Shown here piece by piece: positions 7,616-16,369 of a stretch of 64,000 nt of DNA; positions within the stretch are counted from its first letter, which is position 1, and the number at the start of each line of letters is the position of its first letter. The notes beneath the pieces are model-generated. The model did no database searches. It saw only the letters and a program-made list of their open reading frames with translations, and was not told where the DNA came from. The translations under genes and the position numbers were made by a program. Source of the DNA: Kibdelosporangium aridum (GTDB taxonomy: Bacteria; Actinomycetota; Actinomycetes; Mycobacteriales; Pseudonocardiaceae); the NCBI RefSeq assembly GCF_900176515.1, contig NZ_FWXV01000003.1:558001-622000 (forward strand), written 5' to 3'.

Positions 7616-8863
7616 GTGTTCGACGAACTATTCGGGGCACGGGACGACCAGGCGTGGTTGCGGGCCATGGTGGACGCCGAGAAGGCGCTCGCCACTGCGC
7701 TGGCCAAGGCAGGCGTGATCCCCGCTTCCGCAGCCACCGAGATCTCGCAGTGCCCAGCCGAGTTCGACCCGGCGGAGATCGGCAGACAGGCCGTCGGGCC
7801 GGGAAATCCCGTGGTTCCGTTGGTTCAAGCGATGCGCGGCCGCGTGTCCGACGAAGCAAGCCGGTATGTCCACTTCGGAGCTACCAGCCAGGACATCATG
7901 GACACGGCCGTGATACTGGTGGCCAAGAACGCTGTCGCGGGCATGGTGGCTGATGTGGACGCTGCCGCGGATGCTTGCGCCAGGTTGGCCGATGAGCACC
8001 GGCACACGATCATGATCGCGCGCACGCTGATGCAGCACGCCTTGCCCACAACGTTCGGGCTCAAGTGCGCGGGTTGGCTGGTGGCTCTGGATGAAGCGGC
8101 CTCGAACCTCAGACGGGTCCGGTTCGCCGCTCAGCTCGGCGGGGCCGTGGGAACGTTGTCGGTGTTCAGCAATACCGAGGTGCCACGGCTGTTCGCTGCG
8201 GAGCTGGGCCTCGCCGAGCCGCTGATTCCGTGGCACACCAACCGGACCAGGCTGGGCGAGCTCGCCGGTGCGCTCGGTGTCCTTGCCGGGGTGCTCGGCA
8301 AGATCGCCTTGGACGTGACGCTGCTGGCGCAGACCGAGGTCGGTGAGGTCGCGGAGTCGTCCGGCGGCGGCTCGTCGACCATGCCGCACAAGCAAAATCC
8401 GGTCCGGTCCGTGCTGATCACCGCCGCTGCCAAACAGATCCCCGGTCTCGTGGCGACCATGCTCGCCGCCATGCCGCAGGAGCACGAACGGGCGGCGGGT
8501 GCTTGGCATGCTGAATGGGAAACTCTGAATTCAATGTTCAGCATTCTGAGCACAGCGTGCACCCGCACCCGGGACCTGGTGGCCGGGCTGCGAGTGGACC
8601 GGGACCGGATGCGTGCCAATGTGGACATGACCGGTGGCCTGGTGATGGCCGAAGCCGTCGTCACCGCGCTGGCCCCGGCAATCGGACGGGCCGCAGCCGC
8701 GGGCATCGTCAAGGAGATCGCGACATCCGGGCACCCGTTCCGCGCGGCGTTGCTCAAGGACCCACGGGTCCGGCTGTCCGAAGAAGACATAGACAAAGCA
8801 CTGGATCCGGCCGGTTACCTGGGTTCGGCCGACGAGTTCATAGATCGGGCGTTACGACGATGA
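7616..8863 (+). CDS. pcaB: 3-carboxy-cis,cis-muconate cycloisomerase
   Basis: 415 residues from a GTG at 7616, somewhat shorter than the roughly 450-residue proteobacterial enzyme. It belongs to the fumarase/aspartase superfamily: 'HFGATSQDIMDTA' and the signature 'GSSTMPHKQNP'. It lactonises 3-carboxymuconate, the product of PcaGH. The gene lies 5 nt after pcaJ and its stop overlaps the start of the IclR regulator (ATGA), so pcaI-J-B-iclR is one operon. The next enzymes of the pathway (lactone decarboxylase, enol-lactone hydrolase) are not adjacent. Confidence 0.9.
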   Translation: MFDELFGARDDQAWLRAMVDAEKALATALAKAGVIPASAATEISQCPAEFDPAEIGRQAVGPGNPVVPLVQAMRGRVSDEASRYVHFGATSQDIMDTAVILVAKNAVAGMVADVDAAADACARLADEHRHTIMIARTLMQHALPTTFGLKCAGWLVALDEAASNLRRVRFAAQLGGAVGTLSVFSNTEVPRLFAAELGLAEPLIPWHTNRTRLGELAGALGVLAGVLGKIALDVTLLAQTEVGEVAESSGGGSSTMPHKQNPVRSVLITAAAKQIPGLVATMLAAMPQEHERAAGAWHAEWETLNSMFSILSTACTRTRDLVAGLRVDRDRMRANVDMTGGLVMAEAVVTALAPAIGRAAAAGIVKEIATSGHPFRAALLKDPRVRLSEEDIDKALDPAGYLGSADEFIDRALRR

Positions 8864-9603
8864 GCGACTTCGTGCAGTCATTGGAACGCGGCCTCGCGGT
8901 CATCAGAGCGTTCGACGGCGACCACCCCGAGATGACGCTCAGCGATGTCGCCAGGGTCACCGGCCTGACCAGGGCCGCCGCCCGCAGGTTCCTGCTCACG
9001 TTGGTCGACCTGGGCTACATGCGTACCGACGGGCGGCTGTTCACGTTGCGCCCCAAGGTCCTTGAACTCGGCTACTCGTACCTGTCGAGCCTCGGCCTGC
9101 CCGACGTCGCCCAGCCACACCTGGAAAAGCTGGCAGGCGAAGTCCACGAGTCCTGCTCGGTGTCCGTCCTGGACGGCCCGGACATCGTCTACGTCGCCCG
9201 CGTCCCCACCAAGCGGATCATGAAGGTGATGATCGAGATCGGCACCCGCTTCCCAGCGCACGCGACCTCGATGGGCCGCGTAATGCTTGCCGCCCAGGAC
9301 AACCTGGACGACTTCCTCGCCACGACGACGTTGACCGCGTTGACCGACCGGACGATCACCGACCCCGCCGAGCTGAAGTCAGAGTTGTCGCGCGTCCGCG
9401 CCCAAGGCTGGAGCATGGTGGACGAGGAACTGGAGCACGGCCTGCGCTCGATCGCCGCCCCGATCCGCAACAAAGGCAAGGTGATCGCGGCGATCAACAT
9501 CTCCACCCACGTCAGCAGGCCGATCGAGAGCGTGCACGCCGACCTGGTCCCGCCACTCCTGGCCACGGCCGAAGCGATCTCAGGAGACCTTGGACTCTCG
9601 TGA
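8860..9603 (+). CDS. pcaR: IclR-family regulator of the pca operon
   Basis: 247 residues from the ATG at 8860, which overlaps the pcaB stop; the longer open frame inside pcaB is a shadow. It has an N-terminal wHTH ('MTLSDVARVTGLTRAAARRFLLTL') and an IclR effector domain ('RFPAHATSMGRVMLAA', 'HGLRSIAAPIRNKGKVIAAINIS'). It matches PcaR/PcaU-type regulators that sense beta-ketoadipate or protocatechuate and bind three-half-site operators like that at 6034-6059. Being last in the operon, it would be autoregulated. The exact effector is an inference. Confidence 0.85.
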   Translation: MSDFVQSLERGLAVIRAFDGDHPEMTLSDVARVTGLTRAAARRFLLTLVDLGYMRTDGRLFTLRPKVLELGYSYLSSLGLPDVAQPHLEKLAGEVHESCSVSVLDGPDIVYVARVPTKRIMKVMIEIGTRFPAHATSMGRVMLAAQDNLDDFLATTTLTALTDRTITDPAELKSELSRVRAQGWSMVDEELEHGLRSIAAPIRNKGKVIAAINISTHVSRPIESVHADLVPPLLATAEAISGDLGLS

Positions 9604-9642
9604 GAGTTTCCGACCGGTGGGAACCGGCGAAACGCTCACGAG
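9597..9642. terminator. Long bidirectional hairpin terminator
   Basis: CTCGTGAG (9597-9604) pairs with CTCACGAG (9635-9642), GTTTC (9606-9610) with GAAAC (9629-9633), and CCGGT with ACCGG near the tip. It includes the stop codon of the IclR gene and separates the convergent pca operon and mce4 operon. Confidence 0.7.
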
Positions 9643-9645
9643 CCC

Positions 9646-10128
9646 TTAGAGGAACCGGATATCGCTGATCTTCCAGGTTTCCCCGACCTTCTCCGCGTTG
9701 ATCAGCAGTTGGGCCGCGGCGGACTCGTGCTTGTCGCCTTGGACGGTCTGGCGGTCGATGAAAACCAGGAGACGGGCGGAGTCCGGGTCTAGGTCCGTCA
9801 CGCCGATCGAGCGCACGGCGGTGGTGAGCACCTGCTTGGTCTCAGCGGCGTGCTTCTTGGCCGCCTCAAAGTCCGTGTTGTACTGCTGCATCGCCGCGCC
9901 TGTCAGAACCTCTTGGGCGGCAACGGAAGTCCGGTCCATCTGGCTCGGGTCGTACGAGAACACCGTGCGCAAGGCGCGTCCGACTTGGTCGGTCACGGCG
10001 TTTGTGCCCGCGACGTCAACGAGGGCGGTGTTCGCGGGGCCTGGCGATCGGGACAACGAGAACCAGAGCGCCGCGCAGCCACATAGGATGATCACGCCGC
10101 CGAGGATGCCTGCGATGGTGGGCTTCAT
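9646..10128 (-). CDS. Mce-associated membrane protein (second)
   Basis: 160 residues with a single N-terminal membrane helix ('IAGILGGVIILCGCAALWFSL') and an extracytoplasmic SnoaL/NTF2-like domain. It corresponds in position to the two Mce-associated genes that follow mce4F in mycobacteria (Rv3493c/Rv3492c region). These proteins stabilise or assist the Mce importer. ATG 10128 overlaps the upstream gene by 4 nt. It is the last gene of the mce4 operon before the terminator. Confidence 0.8.
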   Translation of the reverse strand: MKPTIAGILGGVIILCGCAALWFSLSRSPGPANTALVDVAGTNAVTDQVGRALRTVFSYDPSQMDRTSVAAQEVLTGAAMQQYNTDFEAAKKHAAETKQVLTTAVRSIGVTDLDPDSARLLVFIDRQTVQGDKHESAAAQLLINAEKVGETWKISDIRFL

Positions 10129-10613
10129 GTTCCGACCACCTCCAGCGCGCTGACCTTCCACCCCATGTCTGTCCTCGCGAGGTCCACGTCCCATCGGCTT
10201 ACGCTGGTCGTTGGCTGGGCGCCGTTCTGGCTTACCGAGACCTCGACCGCGGCGATCATGTTCGCTGTGCCGCTGTACGTGTTCATGGTCGTGATCGCGG
10301 CGACGACCGGGTTCGCTCTGGCGACCGTCTTGGCACCCAAGGCGGCCTGCCTGTCGGTGTCCCGGTTGCGGTTGAGGCGTTCGAGCAGCGGCCCGGTTGA
10401 CGCTTCCCGCCAGCGGTCGAAGTCGGCGTCGAGGTTCTGGTAGTCCACTGTGTTCAACTCGATGACCTGCCGTACTCCCACCTCGAGCACGGCGTCGCGT
10501 TGCTTGGCCAGATCGGCTTCCGAACTGTTCGCGGACGTCCACCAGCGCCAGCCCGTAAAACCGGCCGCGGCCACCGCCAGCACCGCGAGCACAACCAGAA
10601 TCCGACCGATCAC
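10125..10613 (-). CDS. Mce-associated membrane protein (first)
   Basis: 162 residues: an N-terminal transmembrane helix ('ILVVLAVLAVAAAGFTGW') followed by a conserved 'DAVLEVGVRQVIELNTVDYQNLDADFDRW' segment typical of Mce-associated proteins. The start overlaps the mce4F stop (ATGA) and its stop overlaps the next gene, so all are translated together. The likely role is an accessory factor of the steroid importer at the cell membrane. Confidence 0.82.
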   Translation of the reverse strand: MIGRILVVLAVLAVAAAGFTGWRWWTSANSSEADLAKQRDAVLEVGVRQVIELNTVDYQNLDADFDRWREASTGPLLERLNRNRDTDRQAALGAKTVARANPVVAAITTMNTYSGTANMIAAVEVSVSQNGAQPTTSVSRWDVDLARTDMGWKVSALEVVGT

Positions 10614-11839
10614 CTGGGCAAACCTAGCAACTGGCCGATGTTCTGCAAACCGGTGCTGCCACGGTTCAGCGAGAGAACCCCTGGAAGCCGCGGCGACTGC
10701 TGCGTGGCCTGACCACCCGGTGAGACCTGTTTCGGGACGCCCGCGAAAGGTGCGTTCTGTGAACCGCGCACACCGATCGGGCTGTTCGGCGGCTCGGCGC
10801 AGTAGGCGTTGCGGTTCACCGGGATGGGCTCGGTCTGGCTGGCCGAGCGTTGTTTCGTGCCTTCGTAGCCCTTCACGCAGGGTGGCGGGTCGAAGAAGTT
10901 CAGCATGATCCCGAGGTGCCCGGTGCCGTCCGGTGCCGTGCTCGGCGTGAACGCGGAGATCACCGGGTAGGCGACCATGAACTGCTCGATCGCGGCCGTC
11001 CGGCTGGTCGTGATCGAGGTGGTGGTCAGCAGGTTCGCGAACACGACGCCCAGGTCCGGGCCGGACCTGCGCAGGATGTCCACGACCTGGTCGGCCACGG
11101 CCGGCGTGACCTCGATCAGCTTGCGCAGGTCCGGGTCCGACGTCTTCAACTGCTCGGACAGCTTGCGCAGCCCCGACGAGAACGCGATCAACTGCTGAGC
11201 GTCGGCCTGCTGGCGTTCCAGGACGGTCCGCCCAGTGCTCAGCAAGCCGGTCGTCTGCGGCAAGTGCTGGGTCGCGGTGGCGGTGAACTGCCCCGCCGAG
11301 TCCAGCAGCAACTGCAAGTCGTTGCCTGTTCCGGCGAACGCGGTGTTCAACTCGTCCACGACCGTGCGCAACGAGTCGACCGGGACACTCCGAACGAGCC
11401 CGTCCAAGTTGGACAACATCGTCTCGGTCGCCGGTGGGATGCTCGTGCGGTCCCTGGGAATCACCGATCCCGCCGCCAGATAAGGTCCGCGCTGACCACC
11501 AGGCTGCAGGTCCACGTACTGCTCGCCGATCGCGGACCGGTTGGCCACCACGGCTTTCGTGTCGGCGGGGATCGAATGCCCGGTCTCCATCACGAGTTCG
11601 ACGTTCACCCCGTCCTCCACGAGGTGCATCTCGCCGACCCGGCCAACGGTCACTCCGCGATACGTGACCTCGGCGTTGGTGAAGATCCCACCAGAGTCAC
11701 GCAGTTGCATCGTCACGACGTATCCGCTGGCCCCGAAAAGCCGGTCCAGCCCGGCGTATCGGGCGCCCGCGTACGTCACAGCGACCACGGCGATCACGAT
11801 GAACGCCACGAACCGCCACTTGACGCCTCGGGTCAGCAT
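10610..11839 (-). CDS. mce4F: Mce4F, MCE/MlaD-domain component of steroid importer
   Basis: 409 residues: one N-terminal membrane helix ('FVAFIVIAVVAVTYAGARYAG'), then the MCE domain ('SGGIFTNAEVTYRGVTVGRVGEM', roughly residues 45-125), then a long helical 'MCE needle' region and a Pro/Gln-rich tail. It is the sixth Mce subunit, and the six together are thought to form the periplasm-spanning shuttle. It is identified as the F gene by order. The start shares one base with the mce4E stop. Confidence 0.88.
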   Translation of the reverse strand: MLTRGVKWRFVAFIVIAVVAVTYAGARYAGLDRLFGASGYVVTMQLRDSGGIFTNAEVTYRGVTVGRVGEMHLVEDGVNVELVMETGHSIPADTKAVVANRSAIGEQYVDLQPGGQRGPYLAAGSVIPRDRTSIPPATETMLSNLDGLVRSVPVDSLRTVVDELNTAFAGTGNDLQLLLDSAGQFTATATQHLPQTTGLLSTGRTVLERQQADAQQLIAFSSGLRKLSEQLKTSDPDLRKLIEVTPAVADQVVDILRRSGPDLGVVFANLLTTTSITTSRTAAIEQFMVAYPVISAFTPSTAPDGTGHLGIMLNFFDPPPCVKGYEGTKQRSASQTEPIPVNRNAYCAEPPNSPIGVRGSQNAPFAGVPKQVSPGGQATQQSPRLPGVLSLNRGSTGLQNIGQLLGLPR

Positions 11840-13044
11840 CAGCCACCTCCCAGCAAGGTCCCCAGCAGCCCGGCGAGCGGCCCCTGGTTGGCAGGCGGTG
11901 TCCCGTTCTGCGGCAGCAGATCGGGGAGGATCGGCACGGGAATCGGCAACGGCAGCGGCCCGGTGTTGTTGCCGTACGGCTGGCCAGGCGGCGCGATCAA
12001 CGTCTGCCCGGAGTTGGACAGGTTGTTGATCATCTCGGTGAAGTCGAGGCTGAGCCGGGCATCCACATTGAAGTAGTCACCGCGCACGGCATTGACCGCA
12101 TAGGACGGATACGGATACGTGACCAGGTACTCCAGCGCGATCGGGAGCTTGTCGCCGGTCTCAACGAGCTTGCGCAAGGTCGGCTCCAGCAGCCTCAGGT
12201 CCGCGACCAGATCGGCCTTGCTGCGGTTGACCGTATCCACGGCGACGCCCGACAGGGTGTCCAGCGCGGTCAACATCCCAGTCAGTTGAGCCCGCTGCTG
12301 CTCCAGCACCTTCAAGCCCGGGGACAGGTTGTCCAGCGCGTTGGTGAGATTGCCGGTCTGGGCGAGCAATGTGCCGGAAAGCTTGTTCAGCCCGTCGATC
12401 GCACGAACGATGTTGCCGCGCTGCCCGTCCAATGTCGACACGAGGGTCTTCACGTTGACCAGCAGTTCCCGGATCTGCGTCTCGTTGCCAGACAACGCCT
12501 TGTTGAGTTCGCCGACAATCGTCCGTAGTTGCTCGACACCGCCGCCGTTGAGCAGCATCGACAGCGCGCCCAGCACCTCTTCGACTTCGGGGTTGCGGTT
12601 GGTGCGGCTCAACGGCACGACCGCGCCATTGCCCAACTGGCCTTGCGGCGGCTCGCCGACAGGCTCGCGCAACTGGACGTACTTCTCGCCCAGCAGACTG
12701 GACTGCCGCAGTTCGGCGCCGGCGTTCGCGGGCAATGTCACCGCGCCGTTGACGACCAGGGTCACCACGGCCATCTTGTTGTCCGGCGACAGTTCGATCT
12801 TGGAGACCCGGCCGACAGACACGTCGTTGACCTTCACGCTGGCCTGCGGCACAAGATCGAGGACATCCCCGAACTGGGCAGTGACCGTGTACGGGTGGTC
12901 ACCGATGTCCGCACCACCCGGCAGCGGAGTGTTGTACAGCCCGCCGAACCCGCCCTCCGTGCATCCGGCGGCTGCCATCGCTGCCACCAGCAACGGCATC
13001 ACCTTCATGCCACGACGGCCACCCTTGGCGTCAATACCCGACAT
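11839..13044 (-). CDS. mce4E: Mce4E lipoprotein subunit
   Basis: 401 residues. The lipobox 'MAAAGC' (Cys at about residue 28) marks a lipoprotein, as expected for the fifth Mce gene (LprN-like). The MCE domain follows ('YTVTAQFGDVLDLVPQASVKVNDVSVGRV'), then a coiled helical region and a Pro-rich end. ATG 13044 has a GGGGAG site; a later in-frame ATG at residue 13 is an alternative start. This is the only gene in the mce run that does not overlap its upstream neighbour (51-nt gap). Confidence 0.9.
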   Translation of the reverse strand: MSGIDAKGGRRGMKVMPLLVAAMAAAGCTEGGFGGLYNTPLPGGADIGDHPYTVTAQFGDVLDLVPQASVKVNDVSVGRVSKIELSPDNKMAVVTLVVNGAVTLPANAGAELRQSSLLGEKYVQLREPVGEPPQGQLGNGAVVPLSRTNRNPEVEEVLGALSMLLNGGGVEQLRTIVGELNKALSGNETQIRELLVNVKTLVSTLDGQRGNIVRAIDGLNKLSGTLLAQTGNLTNALDNLSPGLKVLEQQRAQLTGMLTALDTLSGVAVDTVNRSKADLVADLRLLEPTLRKLVETGDKLPIALEYLVTYPYPSYAVNAVRGDYFNVDARLSLDFTEMINNLSNSGQTLIAPPGQPYGNNTGPLPLPIPVPILPDLLPQNGTPPANQGPLAGLLGTLLGGG

Positions 13045-13095
13045 CGGTGGCTCCCCTGTCAGGCCAAGGTATCGGCGGGGTCTGACAGAATCGGT

Positions 13096-14274
13096 TCATC
13101 GGCGCAGCACCTCCAGCAAAGGCACTGGAAGCGGCGGCAAGGTCCCGTTTTGCAGTGCTGTCAGGGTCTCGGCGACGGTCGGCAGCTTCAGCGTGCCGTC
13201 CAGCACCGGTGCCAGCTTCTTGCAGGTGTCGGTCAAGGTCGCGGGAACCGCCTTGGGCGTGCCTGACTCGATCAGACGGCACACCATCAGGATCGGCGGG
13301 TGGGTGAACTCGTTCAGGTCCGCCCGGACACCGATCGTGCCGGACGCGGCGTCGTACGAATTGATCAGGTTGGTGGCACCGACCGGGGCGACATCGAGGA
13401 TCTCGGCGATCGCGGCCCGCTGGTCGACCAACGCCTTGGTCACGCCGGTCAGCTTCTCCACATTGGACGCCAGTAGGTCCTTGTTCTCGCCGACGAAGTC
13501 CTTCACGTCACCGAGCGCCACCGCCAACGAGCTCAGCGCCTCGGCGACCTCTTCCCGGTCGTCCGCGAGGAACGTGCTGACGTCCGCCAACCGGCCGTAG
13601 AAGTCATGCACGGCCTTGTCGCTGCTCGCGAGTGCCTCGGTGAACTTGCCGAGACTGTCCACTGTGGCGAACAGGTCTTCGCGCGACCCTGACAACGTGT
13701 CCGCGGCCGCCGCGAGCTGTTTGACCGTGTCGTTGAGGTTCTGGCCGTTGCCTTTCAGTGTTCCGGCCAACGTGTCCAACAGGTTCGACACCGAGCCGTC
13801 CTTGTTGGCACCGTTCGGCCCGAGGTCGGTGGTCAGCTTGTTCACGCTGGCATACAGGTCGTCCAGCTCGACCGGCGATGCCGTGTTGGCCCGCTCGATG
13901 ACCGCGCCGGACGCCATCGCTGGCCCGTCGGTGTAAGCAGGCATCAACTGGACGTACCGGTCGGAGACCAACGAAGGCGCGACGATGATCGCCTTGGCTT
14001 GCGCGGGAACCTGGATGCCCGAGTCGAGCAGCATGTCGACCTTGACCTGCTCACCCGCCGGCTGGACGGCCACGATCTCGCCGACCGGCACACCGAGTAT
14101 GCGGACAGCGGATCCTGAGTAGACACCGACGGTTTTGTCGAAGTACGCCGTGACACGCATTCCAGCGGGGGTCCTGAGCAGCCACCACAGGCCAGCAGCC
14201 AGGATCAGGCCGAGCACACAGATGGTCGCGACCATCCTGGCCGAGCTGCGCTGACGCTGGGTCCGGAAGGTCAT
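13096..14274 (-). CDS. mce4D: Mce4D subunit of steroid importer
   Basis: 392 residues from ATG 14274, which overlaps the mce4C stop (ATGA). One N-terminal transmembrane helix ('MVATICVLGLILAAGLWWLL'), an MCE domain ('VTAYFDKTVGVYSGSAVRILGVPVGEI') and a long helical segment. The family assignment is certain; the D designation follows from gene order. No ATPase (mceG) is present in the window, as is usual because MceG is encoded elsewhere. Confidence 0.9.
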   Translation of the reverse strand: MTFRTQRQRSSARMVATICVLGLILAAGLWWLLRTPAGMRVTAYFDKTVGVYSGSAVRILGVPVGEIVAVQPAGEQVKVDMLLDSGIQVPAQAKAIIVAPSLVSDRYVQLMPAYTDGPAMASGAVIERANTASPVELDDLYASVNKLTTDLGPNGANKDGSVSNLLDTLAGTLKGNGQNLNDTVKQLAAAADTLSGSREDLFATVDSLGKFTEALASSDKAVHDFYGRLADVSTFLADDREEVAEALSSLAVALGDVKDFVGENKDLLASNVEKLTGVTKALVDQRAAIAEILDVAPVGATNLINSYDAASGTIGVRADLNEFTHPPILMVCRLIESGTPKAVPATLTDTCKKLAPVLDGTLKLPTVAETLTALQNGTLPPLPVPLLEVLRR

Positions 14275-15341
14275 CGGCCACCTCCGGAGATCGGCGGCAG
14301 GCAGCCGTCCGGGTTGATCGTCAACCCGTTCGTCTTGCCCGGACCGAGATTGACGTAGGGCGGCAGCAATCCGCACAGATAACCCTCGAACCAGCGACCG
14401 TTCCCGGTCGTGTTGGTCGAGATGCGGACGAAGGGCGCGAGCGCCGCGAGCCCACGGCTCAGGTTGTCCTGATTTCGTTGCAGGAGTGAGGTGACCTTCT
14501 CCAGCTGCTGCAACGTCGGCTTGAGCTGGGTCCGGTTGTCGGCGACAAGCCCACGCAACTCTGCCGCGAGATCCCTGGTCCCCTTGAGCAGCTGATTGAT
14601 CGCTTCCTTGCGGCGCTGGATCTCGGCGAGGAGCAGATTGCCGTCGTTGATCAGCTTGACGATCTGGTCGTTGCGGCCCGCCAGGGTCTTGGACACCTGA
14701 CTGGTGTTGCCGAGTAGCTCGGCGAGTGCCTTGTCCCTGCTGGAAATCGTCTTGGACAGTGCCGAAAGGCCTTCCAGCGCACCACGCATGTGCTCGGGCG
14801 TGTCCTTGAACGTGTCCGCGACCACCTGGAAGCTCTCCGCCAGCTTGGCGGTGTCCAAATTGTTCACCGTGCTGCTCAAGTCACCCAGTGCGGAGTTCAC
14901 GTCATACGGTGTGGTCGTCCGGGTACGGGGAATCGGCTCGCCTGGATCTTGCGAACCCGTGCCACCGGGCTCCAGCGCGAGGTACTTCTCGCCGAGCAGG
15001 GTCTTGATGCCGATCGCCGCCTTGGTCTGATCACCCAGCCGGACGTCCCTGACCTTGAACCTGACCCGCACCTGGTTACCGGCAAGCGCCACTGTGGACA
15101 CCTCGCCGACCTTCACACCGGCGATCTGGACCTCGTTGCCGTCCGCCAGACCCGCGGCTTCGCTGAAGTACGCGGAGTAGTGCGTTCCCGTGCCGATGAT
15201 CGGCAAGTCGTCGGAGAAGAACACCGCCAGCGTCGACAGTACGAGGATCGCCAGCGTCGCCGCTCCGACGACCGCCTGGTTGCGTTCTTTGCGCGGCGAC
15301 GTGCGTTTCCCAGCGGAGCCGCCAAACAGCACAGGTTTCAT
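14271..15341 (-). CDS. mce4C: Mce4C subunit of steroid importer
   Basis: 356 residues from ATG 15341, overlapping the mce4B stop by 4 nt. N-terminal membrane helix ('VVGAATLAILVLSTLAVFF'), MCE domain ('YSAYFSEAAGLADGNEVQIAGVKVGEV') with the typical 'GEKYLALEPGG' strand, a helical needle region, and two Cys near the C-terminus ('YLCGLL', 'DGCLPP') also seen in Mce C/B proteins. Confidence 0.9.
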   Translation of the reverse strand: MKPVLFGGSAGKRTSPRKERNQAVVGAATLAILVLSTLAVFFSDDLPIIGTGTHYSAYFSEAAGLADGNEVQIAGVKVGEVSTVALAGNQVRVRFKVRDVRLGDQTKAAIGIKTLLGEKYLALEPGGTGSQDPGEPIPRTRTTTPYDVNSALGDLSSTVNNLDTAKLAESFQVVADTFKDTPEHMRGALEGLSALSKTISSRDKALAELLGNTSQVSKTLAGRNDQIVKLINDGNLLLAEIQRRKEAINQLLKGTRDLAAELRGLVADNRTQLKPTLQQLEKVTSLLQRNQDNLSRGLAALAPFVRISTNTTGNGRWFEGYLCGLLPPYVNLGPGKTNGLTINPDGCLPPISGGGR

Positions 15342-16369
15342 GGGCCGCACCTCTCCGGCATCTCGGTCGTCGGCACCGGGAGCAACGTCATCTGCAGGTT
15401 CAACGCCGAGATCCCGACTGTCCCGGACATCCGGCACAGGTAGAAGTTCAGCCAGCTGCCGTAGCTGACCGCACGGGTGAACGTGTCGGCGCGATGTTCC
15501 AAGCCCTTGAGCATCCCGTCCAGCAACGGCTCCTGCTTGTTGAGCGTCTCGGACAGCGTGCCCAGCAACCCGATGTCCTGTTTCAGCGGTGGCCTGGCTT
15601 GCTGAAGCAGACCCGCCGTGGTGTCGGTGAGCGAACCGAGCGCCGAGATCGCCTCGCCGATCGGCTGCCGGTCGCCGGACAGCCCGGACACGAGTTGCTG
15701 CAGGCTCAGGATGAGATCCGAGACCTGGTCGGTTCGGCCGTTCACCGTGGTCAGAACGGTGTTGAGGTTGTCGACAAGCTCGCCGATCACCTTGTCCCGG
15801 CCAGCGATCGTGGACGTCAACGTCGCGGTGTGCCGGAGGATCCCGTCGACCGTGCCCCCTTCACCCTGCAGTACCTGGACGATCTCGAACGCGAGCTTGT
15901 TGACGTCCTCCGGGCTCAACGCCTGGAACAGCGGCCGGAAACCGTTGAACAGCACGGTCAGGTTCAGCGCCGGTTTCGTGCGGTCGACCGGGATCGTCCC
16001 GCCCGGTGCCAGCAGTTCGGCGCTTCCCGTGCCCATTCCCAACGAAAGGTAACGCTGCCCGACCAGGTTGCGGTATTTGACGGTCGCGGTCGCCGAAGCG
16101 GGCAGCCTGCGCCCCGCGTCGATGTCGAACAGGACCTCGGCGTACTTGTCCTCGACGACCGAGAGCGCCTCGACCGTGCCCACCTTCACGCCGAGAATAC
16201 GTACGTCGTCGCCGATCTTCAGGCCGGACGCGTCCACGAACCTGGCCCGATAGCTGGACGTGTCGCCGAAGTTGCTGTTCGCGATGGTCGCGCCGAGCAG
16301 TGCCGTCAGCGTGACCGTGATGACGGCGAATACGACCATTTTGATGATCGGACCGGTGACACTCCTCAT
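15338..16369 (-). CDS. mce4B: Mce4B subunit of steroid importer
   Basis: 343 residues from ATG 16369, overlapping mce4A by 4 nt; the longer frame upstream lies within mce4A. Features are a membrane helix ('IKMVVFAVITVTLTALLGATI'), an MCE domain ('YRARFVDASGLKIGDDVRILGVKVGTV'), 'NLVGQRYLSLGMG' and a helical region ending with paired Cys. It is part of the hetero-oligomeric sterol importer. Confidence 0.9.
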   Translation of the reverse strand: MRSVTGPIIKMVVFAVITVTLTALLGATIANSNFGDTSSYRARFVDASGLKIGDDVRILGVKVGTVEALSVVEDKYAEVLFDIDAGRRLPASATATVKYRNLVGQRYLSLGMGTGSAELLAPGGTIPVDRTKPALNLTVLFNGFRPLFQALSPEDVNKLAFEIVQVLQGEGGTVDGILRHTATLTSTIAGRDKVIGELVDNLNTVLTTVNGRTDQVSDLILSLQQLVSGLSGDRQPIGEAISALGSLTDTTAGLLQQARPPLKQDIGLLGTLSETLNKQEPLLDGMLKGLEHRADTFTRAVSYGSWLNFYLCRMSGTVGISALNLQMTLLPVPTTEMPERCGP

